Positions 1 to 6,457 of a DNA stretch of 12,870 bases are shown here, in pieces (the first letter of the stretch is position 1; each line of letters begins with the position of its first letter). The stretch lies in contig JAICXR010000045.1 in the NCBI GenBank assembly GCA_025980355.1, positions 1-12,870 on the forward strand, written 5' to 3'. Source of the stretch: Chloroflexota bacterium. Its GTDB lineage: Bacteria; Chloroflexota; UBA4733. The notes beneath the pieces were generated by a model. The model was given only the letters and a program-made list of their open reading frames with translations, made no database searches and had not been told where the DNA came from. The translations under genes and the position numbers were made by a program.

Positions 1-601
1 CGAAACTGCCCCAGGCGGCGTCCTGGCCGCTATGGTCGTAGGCGACCGGACCGCGGACGGCGAACTCGGAGGACGCGGCCTTGTGCATCGCCTTCGATGT
101 GAACCCGGCGGGCAGCGACACCGTCGCCTCGTGGACCTTGCCGGTCACGGGATTGCGCATCGGTTGCAGCTTCATGGTGAGGACATCCCCGGCCGTGATG
201 GTCGTCTGTGCGCCATCGAGCCGCACCGCCCAGGGGCTAACCTTCGGCGCATGGACCTTCGAGAACGTACCGGCGAGGATGGCCCACGGGCCGCCCGCCT
301 GCCCGCCGAGTAGCGCGCCGATGGCCTGGAGCTGCTCCGGACTGGCGCGATCGTCGAGGATGGGCTGGACCTCGCCGTTGCCTTCGTGGACCGCGCCCGG
401 CCACTTGCAGGCGGCGGAAAAGCTCAGGCCGTCCATCTTGACGTCTCCGAAGTGTCCCTGCTCGATGTGCCAGGTCCAGGTGCCCTCGCAGAAGCCCTTG
501 GACGGGGGGGCGTTGAAGTCGCAGGGACAGCCCCAGTTGCAGTTACAGGCTTGGACGAGGGTTCCTCGCAACTGCCAGTGGGGGATAGTTGCACTTGCCA
601 T
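1..601 (-). CDS. DUF1326 domain protein (3' end beyond window edge)
   Basis: The minus-strand frame opens at an ATG at 601-599 and stays open to the left edge, giving about 200 visible residues. The N-terminus carries the cysteine cluster that marks the DUF1326 family: C19, C21, C25 and C27 (pattern CNCxxGCPCDF), then C38 and C65. The rest is beta-rich, with a conserved-looking GPWAILAG stretch and an ending (HSGQDAAWGSF) typical of the last residues of the family, so probably only a few residues are missing. There is no signal peptide or membrane segment, so it should be cytoplasmic. The function of the family is not established; the clustered cysteines suggest metal or redox chemistry, which is inference. 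The start is supported by GGAAAGGAG seven bases upstream. The gene follows the ATPase/TPR regulator on the same strand, with a promoter candidate between them. Confidence 0.86.
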   Translation of the reverse strand, partial: MASATIPHWQLRGTLVQACNCNWGCPCDFNAPPSKGFCEGTWTWHIEQGHFGDVKMDGLSFSAACKWPGAVHEGNGEVQPILDDRASPEQLQAIGALLGGQAGGPWAILAGTFSKVHAPKVSPWAVRLDGAQTTITAGDVLTMKLQPMRNPVTGKVHEATVSLPAGFTSKAMHKAASSEFAVRGPVAYDHSGQDAAWGSF

Positions 602-608
602 GGTGACA

Positions 609-617
609 CTCCTTTCC
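609..617 (-). promoter_or_regulatory. Ribosome binding site of the DUF1326 gene
   Basis: GGAAAGGAG on the minus strand lies seven bases before the ATG at 601. It is a strong match to the anti-Shine-Dalgarno sequence and fixes the start of the DUF1326 gene. Confidence 0.8.
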
Positions 618-627
618 GTATTTCGGC

Positions 628-656
628 AGTATCAGCGACCCAGCCGCACCTGTCGC
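628..656 (-). promoter_or_regulatory. Candidate sigma70-type promoter for the DUF1326 gene
   Basis: On the minus strand, GCGACA (656-651, four of six bases matching TTGACA) and GATACT (633-628, four of six matching TATAAT) are separated by exactly 17 bp. Transcription would begin near 621, giving a leader of about 20 bases that includes the ribosome binding site at 609-617. Both hexamers are imperfect. What raises the likelihood is their spacing, their position just before a well-marked start, and the repeats directly upstream. Confidence 0.5.
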
Positions 657-661
657 CCCGG

Positions 662-692
662 TTTTCGCCATATCTTCGCCACGTCTTCGCCA
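662..692 (-). repeat. Three direct repeats with 11-bp period, candidate operator
   Basis: On the minus strand TGGCGAA occurs three times, at 692-686, 681-675 and 670-664, each exactly 11 bp from the next. The wider unit is TGGCGAARA with a 2-bp spacer. The array ends about 5 bp upstream of the -35 hexamer at 656-651. Direct heptamers at 11-bp spacing next to a -35 element are the known layout of binding sites for OmpR/PhoP-type and SARP-type winged-helix activators. That this is such a site is inference from layout alone. Confidence 0.6.
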
Positions 693-729
693 GGAGCCGT
701 GGAAGATGTACTGTGCAATCCTGGCACGG

Positions 730-3357
730 CTACGAAGGCGCCGTCTCCTCCAGCGCATATGCGACGGCCTGCTCCACCGGCATCTCCTCCCCTTCGGCCC
801 AAGCGGCGACCGCGTCGGCCGGGTGGAGCGCGGCGCGGGCCAGGGCCAGCCAGTGCTCGCTGCTTCGGCGCTCGGTCGGCTGGAGGGCCATCCCGGTCGC
901 GGTCGCTAGCGCGGCCGCGGCACCGGCGAGGCGCAAGGCGCGCTCCGGCCGTCCATCGGCGGCGGCGAGGCTGGCCAGTGCTGCCAGGGAGTACAATACG
1001 CCCAGCGCATCGCCCTCCGCTCGGCGTACGGCGAGGCCCTCCCGCATCCAGGCGCCGGCGGCGGCGTGATCGCCTTGATCCAGCGCCAACCGCCCCAGAT
1101 GATGGAGCGACCAGGCCAGGAAGGGGCTACGGCCAAGCTGGCGGTAGATTGCCAGGCTACGCTCGTAGCCGCGCCGGGCCGCGACATAGTCGCCCTCGAT
1201 GTGGTCGATCTCCGCCAGGCGGCACGTCGCCATGGCGGCTCCGCCTTCGTCGGCCATTTCTTCATAGAGCGTCAGCGTCTCGCTGCAGAGCCGGCGCGCC
1301 GCCGCGTAGTCGCTTTGCTCCCGCGCCACCATGCTGAGGTAGCTCAGCGATGCGGCCAGGCCGGAGCGGTCCTGGATCTGGCGACGGAGAGCCGCGCTCT
1401 CTTCATACAGCCGGCGGGCCGCTGGGTAGTCATGGCGGAAGTACGCCATGAGCGCCGCGGTGAAGAGCGCCCCGGCGCGCGCCGCCGGGTAGGCGCCGCC
1501 GGCTTCGAGATCCAGCAGCTCGCGGAGGCGCTGCTGTCCTTCCGTCACGTGCCCGCCCATGACCCAGAGCGGCCAGAGGGCCGCCGCCAAGCGCAGGGCT
1601 GCCTCCGCCTCTCCGCGCCGGGTATACCAGCGCTGGGCCGCTCGCAGGTTGTGTATCTCCGTCTCCAGGGTACCAAGCCAGGCCGGCTGCGACGTGCTCA
1701 GCGGTTCCGCCTTCTCGGCCAGGGCCAGATAGTACGCGGCGTGTCGGGCTTGCACCGCTTCGAGTGTCCCGTAGGCCACGAGCTGCTCCCAGGCATACTC
1801 GCGGATCGTCTCCAGCAGCAGGAAGCGTAGCTCTCCGTTGGCGCTCCGTTCCGAGCGGACGAGGCTCTGGGCCACGAGCGACTCCAGGCGGTCGAGCACG
1901 CTCTCCGTGTTGCCTTCGGTGTGCTCGTCGTCCCCTCGGTTCCCCGCCACCGCGTCCGCCGCTTCCAGTGTCCAGCCGCCGGAGAAGACCGCCAGCTGAC
2001 ACAGGAGCCGCTGCTCGTCGGACGTGAGCAGGGCATAGCTCCAGGCGATGGCCTGCCGCAGGGTGCGCTGGCGCGCCGGCAGGTCGCGCGGCCCACCGGT
2101 CAGCATCTGGAGGGGCGCGGTGGTCGCCGCCGGCGAGGTCGACCCATCGGCCTGCCCGCCGCCCAGTCGATCCAGCAGCGCCTGCGGCGGGAGCAGGCGC
2201 ACCCGCGCCGCCGCCAGCTCGATAGCCAGCGGCAGTCCATCCAGCCGGCGGCAGATGGCCGCCACTGCCGGTCCCTCCTCCTCCGTCAGGACGAAGCCCG
2301 GCCGCACGGCCCGCGCCCGGTCCAGGAAGAGCTGGACGGCCTCGTAGCGCCCGAGGTCTGCCGGCGGCACCGAACGGCCGTTTGGCGGCAGCCCGAGTGG
2401 CGGCACGACGAACTCCTGTTCGCCGGAGAGGCGGAGCGGTGCCCGGCTGGTCACCAACGCCACCAGCCGCGGACAGGCCAGCAGCAGGTCGCTCACCAAC
2501 GGCGCCGCCTCGAGCACGTGCTCGAAGTTATCGAGGAGGAGGAGGACCTTTCGGCGGTTCAGGTACGCGACCAGCGTGTCCAGCGCCGAACGCGCCGGTC
2601 CCTCCCGCAGGCCAAGGACGCGGACGAGGGCCGAGCCGACCAGCGTGACGTCGCGGATGGGCGCGAGCTGCGCGAACAGCACGCCGTCGGGGAAGGCGAC
2701 CGTGGCGTCGGCTGCGGCCGCGATGGCCAGGCGGGTCTTGCCCGTGCCCGGCGGACCGACCAGTGTCAAGAGGCGCGTCTGGGCCAGGAGCTCCTGGACT
2801 GTGGCCAGCTCGCGCTCACGGCCGACGAAGCTGGTCAAGGGCTGAGGCAGACGGGCGGAGCGAGCGGCCGGCGACCCGGGCACGAAGGCGATGGTGCGGC
2901 GCTCGACGCCCCGCTGCGGCGACTCTGGCCCGGTCGTGGCCGGCGCGAGCTGCGCCGCCAGGAGGGAGCTGACGGCGTCCAGCGCCCGGCGGTGCTCGCG
3001 GTCGTACTGCCGTGGGCTAATGGCGAGCGCCTGGCAGACCGCGCCGCTGGTATGGCCCTCCACGTACCGTAGCGTCAGCAACCGGTAGTGACGCCAGGCC
3101 GGGTTGGTGATTGCCGAGGACGGATCGGGCTGGAGCGCGGCAATAGCGTTGAGCAGCAGCCGGCGCAACGCTTTGCCGGCGCCGGCCGCACCGCTATTCC
3201 CGTCCAGCGCAAGGAGACGGACGAGCGGATGGACCTGAAGGGCGACAGGATCGTGCAGGTGGCGGAGCGCATCGCGCGTCTGCCGGGCCAGTCCGTGGTC
3301 GGCCGGGCCAAGATCCGGGTCAAGCCGATGCGGCACGAAGCGAGGCGTCAGCGTCAT
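730..3357 (-). CDS. ATPase/TPR transcriptional regulator with N-terminal HTH-like region
   Basis: An 875-aa predicted signal-responsive regulator of the AfsR/MalT-like (STAND/NB-ARC) class. Residues about 93-134 form a sigma-region-4-like helical segment (YRLLTLRYVEG...ISPRQYDREHRRAL) that may bind DNA. The ATPase core follows a LTSFVGRERELA entry motif: Walker A GPPGTGKT at 201-208, Walker B VLLLLDNFEH with the acidic D276, a TSR arginine motif at 303-305, and GLPL at 374-377. Residues about 530-830 are TPR-like helical repeats, usual sites for partner or ligand sensing. There is no LuxR-type HTH at the C-terminus. I choose the ATG at 3357 over the GTG at 3366 because AGAGG lies 8 bases before the ATG but overlaps the GTG. 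It follows the solute-binding protein gene by 74 bp and precedes the DUF1326 gene. The architecture is common in Chloroflexota; the ligand and targets are unknown. Confidence 0.92.
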   Translation of the reverse strand: MTLTPRFVPHRLDPDLGPADHGLARQTRDALRHLHDPVALQVHPLVRLLALDGNSGAAGAGKALRRLLLNAIAALQPDPSSAITNPAWRHYRLLTLRYVEGHTSGAVCQALAISPRQYDREHRRALDAVSSLLAAQLAPATTGPESPQRGVERRTIAFVPGSPAARSARLPQPLTSFVGRERELATVQELLAQTRLLTLVGPPGTGKTRLAIAAAADATVAFPDGVLFAQLAPIRDVTLVGSALVRVLGLREGPARSALDTLVAYLNRRKVLLLLDNFEHVLEAAPLVSDLLLACPRLVALVTSRAPLRLSGEQEFVVPPLGLPPNGRSVPPADLGRYEAVQLFLDRARAVRPGFVLTEEEGPAVAAICRRLDGLPLAIELAAARVRLLPPQALLDRLGGGQADGSTSPAATTAPLQMLTGGPRDLPARQRTLRQAIAWSYALLTSDEQRLLCQLAVFSGGWTLEAADAVAGNRGDDEHTEGNTESVLDRLESLVAQSLVRSERSANGELRFLLLETIREYAWEQLVAYGTLEAVQARHAAYYLALAEKAEPLSTSQPAWLGTLETEIHNLRAAQRWYTRRGEAEAALRLAAALWPLWVMGGHVTEGQQRLRELLDLEAGGAYPAARAGALFTAALMAYFRHDYPAARRLYEESAALRRQIQDRSGLAASLSYLSMVAREQSDYAAARRLCSETLTLYEEMADEGGAAMATCRLAEIDHIEGDYVAARRGYERSLAIYRQLGRSPFLAWSLHHLGRLALDQGDHAAAGAWMREGLAVRRAEGDALGVLYSLAALASLAAADGRPERALRLAGAAAALATATGMALQPTERRSSEHWLALARAALHPADAVAAWAEGEEMPVEQAVAYALEETAPS

Positions 3358-3365
3358 CGAGGCCA

Positions 3366-3370
3366 CCTCT
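3366..3370 (-). promoter_or_regulatory. Ribosome binding site deciding the regulator start
   Basis: AGAGG on the minus strand is followed by eight bases and then ATG at 3357. The alternative in-frame GTG at 3366 overlaps this site and has no purine-rich sequence at a proper distance, so the ATG is preferred. Confidence 0.55.
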
Positions 3371-3431
3371 GCTCAATCCGGTGTCTAGAACGCATCGATG
3401 GAGCCTGTTGGTCACCGAAGGGTACGGGAAG

Positions 3432-4970
3432 TCAGGCGCGTTCGTCCGCCGGCAATTGCGCCAGCAAGCCGTCGACCTGTTGGGTCATCGCGCTCGCCAC
3501 GTCCTGCGTCGACTTGGTTCCGGCCCAGAGGTCGGCTAGTTGCTTGCTGACCGCCTTGTCGATGTCGGACCAGTCGGCGATCAGCGGGATCGCCTTCACG
3601 TGGTCGGTCGCGTCGACGAAGACCTTCTTGTTGGCCGGCAACGCCTTGGAGGCGAGGTAGACCTGGAAACCGGCGGACTTGCGTCCGGGGATCCAACCGT
3701 GCTCGCCCAACACCGTCTGACTCTCCTTGCCGGCCATCCATTGGACGAGTTTCCAGGCGCTGTCTTGCTGCTTGCTGCCGGTCGCAATCGACCAACTGGA
3801 CCCCTGGCTGCCGCCCGTCACGGAAAACGCTCCCGCCGGCCCGGTGGGCAGGGCCGCCACATCCCAGGTGAAGGACTTGATGCTCTGGCTCGCCGGGTTG
3901 GAGAAGTAGGCCCCGGCGATCCGCATGGCGACGGTGCCGCCGAAGAAGCGCGGATTGCTCCCCTGCTTCGTCAGATCGGCGGGCGACGGCAACACTTTGT
4001 CTTTCAGTAGGAGGTCCTGGACATACTGCATGGCGGTGATCGCCTGCGGCTGGTCCAGCAGGCACTTGGTCCAATCCTGGTTGAGGTAGGCCCCGCCATT
4101 GGACCACAGCATCGTGGCGAGGTCCGTGGTGCCGTAGCCGACGTCGGCGCCGAACTGCGTCGTCTGGCCGCCGGAGCTGACCGTGAGCTTGCGCGCCGTC
4201 TCTTCGAACGCTTGCCAGGACCAATCCGGCGTGCCCCAGGCGGTCGGCGGCAGCGGCACGCCGGCCTTCTGGAAGAGGTCCTTGTTGTAGTAGATGCCCA
4301 GCAGATTGAGGTCGTCCGGCAGGCCGTACAGCTTGTTTTTCCAGGTGGTCAGCTGGATACAGATGGTGAAAAAGTCGCTGGCGTCGTAATGATCGCGGGC
4401 GACGAGCGGATCGAGGTCGACCAGGAGCCCCTTGGTGACGAAGAGGCCGAAGTCGCGCCCACCCTGGAGGAGAACATCGGGCGGCGTGCCGCCGGCGGCC
4501 TGGGACAGAATCTTGTCCTCATAGTTGGCGCCCAACGGGTCGTAGGTGGCGGGGGTGCCCGGCGACTGCTGGACAAAGGCTTTGACGTTCTCCCCGAAGT
4601 AGTCGATGCTGCCCTGATTGTTATTCCAGGATGTGATGAGCAGTTCCCCCGCCTTCCTGGTGACCGCCGCCGTGGTGGCCGCGGCTTTCGTCCCGGCGGT
4701 GCTGGTCGTCGCTGCGTCGGTTGTCTTCGCTGCGGCGGTTGTCGCGGCGGCAGCCGATGTCGTCGCCGCGGCCGTGGTCGTCCCGGCGGCGGCGGTGGGC
4801 GCCGTCGTCGACGACGTCAGGACGGCAGTGCTACCGGCGGACGTGGCGCCGGCGGTGGTCCCGCCGGTGCTGCTCCCGCACGCGCTGAGCAGGCTAACGC
4901 CGGCAAGGCCGCTGGCGTACATCAGGAGGGTGCGGCGGGTGAGGCGAGGGTTCGGCGTCCGGGCGTTCAT
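3432..4970 (-). CDS. Extracellular solute-binding lipoprotein of a sugar-type ABC importer
   Basis: A 512-aa family 1-type solute-binding protein. The N-terminus has paired arginines R12-R13 in a Tat-like TRRTLL context, a hydrophobic segment, and a lipobox LSAC with the lipidated Cys at 31. Residues 32 to about 105 are a low-complexity Thr/Ala/Ser linker, probably extending the binding domain from the membrane. The mature domain begins near GELLITSW and shows family hallmarks such as PPDVLLQGG, KLYGLPDDLNLLGIYYNKDLF and WSWQAFEETARKL. The start at 4970 is chosen because the longer open frame (to 5102) overlaps the dioxygenase gene and would bury the signal peptide. A GGAAGAGAGAAG purine tract precedes it. 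No permease or importer ATPase gene is nearby, so its partners must lie elsewhere. The substrate is probably a sugar or oligosaccharide, by family only. It lies 58 bp downstream of the PhyH gene and is possibly cotranscribed with it. Confidence 0.92.
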   Translation of the reverse strand: MNARTPNPRLTRRTLLMYASGLAGVSLLSACGSSTGGTTAGATSAGSTAVLTSSTTAPTAAAGTTTAAATTSAAAATTAAAKTTDAATTSTAGTKAAATTAAVTRKAGELLITSWNNNQGSIDYFGENVKAFVQQSPGTPATYDPLGANYEDKILSQAAGGTPPDVLLQGGRDFGLFVTKGLLVDLDPLVARDHYDASDFFTICIQLTTWKNKLYGLPDDLNLLGIYYNKDLFQKAGVPLPPTAWGTPDWSWQAFEETARKLTVSSGGQTTQFGADVGYGTTDLATMLWSNGGAYLNQDWTKCLLDQPQAITAMQYVQDLLLKDKVLPSPADLTKQGSNPRFFGGTVAMRIAGAYFSNPASQSIKSFTWDVAALPTGPAGAFSVTGGSQGSSWSIATGSKQQDSAWKLVQWMAGKESQTVLGEHGWIPGRKSAGFQVYLASKALPANKKVFVDATDHVKAIPLIADWSDIDKAVSKQLADLWAGTKSTQDVASAMTQQVDGLLAQLPADERA

Positions 4971-5028
4971 TGCACTTCTCTCTTCCAGGGCGGTCCTGCC
5001 GGCCTTGAAGCCTGCAAACCGGGAGAAC

Positions 5029-6204
5029 TCAGGCGTCGTGATCGTGGCTGGCCGGGTCGGTGCGGGCCATGTCCATCGGCGCGGTGGCGAGCATGTCGCC
5101 ATCGGCCATGTTCGCCATCATCGGCGCGCCGCCCGGCGCGGCCGGGCCGCGCAGGCTCGGCGTGTTGGCGGCGCAGGCGGTGCCGAAGCGGGGCTGGCCG
5201 AAGGGCAGGTGGGTCCAGCCCCGGGCCAGGATCTGGCGGTCGTTGGTGCCGTCGCCATCCCCCTCGCCGTAGCCCCAGCGGGTGTAGCTGCGGGCGTTGG
5301 CGTAGTGGCCGACGAAGCTGCGCCGGAAGCGGTCGGCGGAGCGGTTGCGGTGGGAGCGGTGCAGCACGTGGCCGCCGAAGAAGGCCACGTCGCCCGGCTC
5401 CATGACGGCCGGCACCTCCCGCCCGGCGTACTTCGCCGCCACCCGGGACAGCGTGTTCACCGTGTCGTCGGTGTCGCTCACGTGGTCGACCGTGGGCAGG
5501 TCGCCGATGGCGTCGCCGTGGTTCTGGCGCTCCCGCCCGGCGGTTGGGTAGATCGGCTCGTGCTGGCTGCCCGGCGTGAACCACATGCCGCCGTTCTCCT
5601 CGTCGGCGCGGTCCACGGCCAGCCAGGCCCCGCAGAGGGTGTCGGGCACGGTCGGGATGTAGTAGCTGTCCTGGTGGTAGCCCTGGCCCTCCCCGCCGGG
5701 GAACTTCAGGAAGAGCATGCTCTGCATCGCCATCACGTCCGGCCCGATCAGGGCCTCCAGCACGTCCAGCACGCGGGGGTGCAACAGGAAGCGCTCATGG
5801 ACCTCCAGCACGCGGTGGAGCATGTGGATGCGCAGGTAGCGCCGCTCCAGCTCCCGGGGGGTGGCGTCGGGCGGCGGCGGCTCCAGGCCGGGCACCGCCA
5901 GGCGGCCGTGCATCAGGTCTTCGGTATGGGCGACCAGCTCCGCCACGTCCTCCGGCGGCACGAGGCCGCGCACGATCAGGAACCCTTGCCGGTGGAAGTC
6001 GACGTACTCCGACACGCTCACCCGGTAGCGCGGGTAGGGACGGAGCGGCTGCACCGGCGCGGCGCCGGGCGCGACGGCGACCTGCTGGGGGATGGCACGG
6101 GTGCCGACTGCGCCGTTGCGCGCTTGTTTCGGCGCTGCCATCGCCGGGCCGCCCATGGCCCCGCCCATCGCGGCGCCGCCGCCCAGGAGTTCTCGTGCTG
6201 CCAT
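5029..6204 (-). CDS. Phytanoyl-CoA dioxygenase (PhyH) family Fe(II)/2-oxoglutarate oxygenase
   Basis: A 391-aa cytoplasmic non-haem iron oxygenase. The iron triad is visible as H177 and D179 in GYHQDS and a distal histidine, most likely H282 in GGHVLHRSHRNRS. The arginine expected to bind the 2-oxoglutarate carboxylate is R294 or R295. The family couples 2-oxoglutarate decarboxylation to hydroxylation of a substrate; the substrate here cannot be told. Both ends are unusual. The first 25 or so residues are Met/Gly/Ala-rich, and the last 35 residues are Met-rich (MMANMADGDM, APMDMA) and end in HDHDA. AAGGGAG lies eight bases before the ATG at 6204. Downstream on the same strand is a sugar-type solute-binding protein, which suggests a link to uptake or modification of an organic compound (inference). 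The initiator could also be Met13 or Met17. Confidence 0.9.
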   Translation of the reverse strand: MAARELLGGGAAMGGAMGGPAMAAPKQARNGAVGTRAIPQQVAVAPGAAPVQPLRPYPRYRVSVSEYVDFHRQGFLIVRGLVPPEDVAELVAHTEDLMHGRLAVPGLEPPPPDATPRELERRYLRIHMLHRVLEVHERFLLHPRVLDVLEALIGPDVMAMQSMLFLKFPGGEGQGYHQDSYYIPTVPDTLCGAWLAVDRADEENGGMWFTPGSQHEPIYPTAGRERQNHGDAIGDLPTVDHVSDTDDTVNTLSRVAAKYAGREVPAVMEPGDVAFFGGHVLHRSHRNRSADRFRRSFVGHYANARSYTRWGYGEGDGDGTNDRQILARGWTHLPFGQPRFGTACAANTPSLRGPAAPGGAPMMANMADGDMLATAPMDMARTDPASHDHDA

Positions 6205-6341
6205 TGTCTTCTCTCCCTTGGTCCATTGCCTAAGCCATCATGGCGCAAACGCGGCGGAAAGTCCAGCCGCACCGGGTCTGGGGCCGCGGTCGCCCCGGCC
6301 GCCCGCCGGTGAGCGGCAGGCGCCCTGGCTTCTTCTCAGCA

Positions 6342-6372
6342 CAATTCTTGCTGCTTCCTCCGGTTAGAATTG
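6342..6372. repeat. AT-rich inverted repeat in divergent promoter region
   Basis: CAATTCT (6342-6348) and AGAATTG (6366-6372) are perfect 7-bp inverted copies separated by 17 bp. They lie in the GC-rich 253-bp region between the divergent dioxygenase and ClC genes. The right half overlaps TAGAAT (6365-6370), a five-of-six match to a -10 element for rightward transcription, although no good -35 is seen 16-18 bp upstream. The repeat could be an operator for the divergent promoters or a chance AT-rich match. Confidence 0.4.
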
Positions 6373-6445
6373 GAGCGACGGGAGACGGCTTGCCCCTGTT
6401 CTGCGCGGCGTTGCTGGCGTACTGGCGTGCCGTGACTGAGCAGAT

Positions 6446-6451
6446 GGGGAG
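6446..6451 (+). promoter_or_regulatory. Ribosome binding site of the ClC gene
   Basis: GGGGAG is followed by six bases and the ATG at 6458. It supports this start over in-frame alternatives. Confidence 0.6.
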
Positions 6452-6457
6452 AATGCG

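Noticed and set aside
81..1337. A 418-codon plus-strand open frame at the left end
   Set aside because: It lies opposite the DUF1326 gene and the TPR end of the regulator, is very Arg/Pro-rich, and comes from GC-rich codon bias.
1921..3072. A 383-codon plus-strand open frame opposite the regulator
   Set aside because: Gln/Arg-rich antisense shadow of the ATPase domain, with no recognisable domain.
4618..6312. A 564-codon plus-strand open frame opposite the binding-protein and dioxygenase genes
   Set aside because: It is Val/Ala/Arg/His-rich antisense composition with no motif, and both genes on the other strand have clear family signatures and starts.
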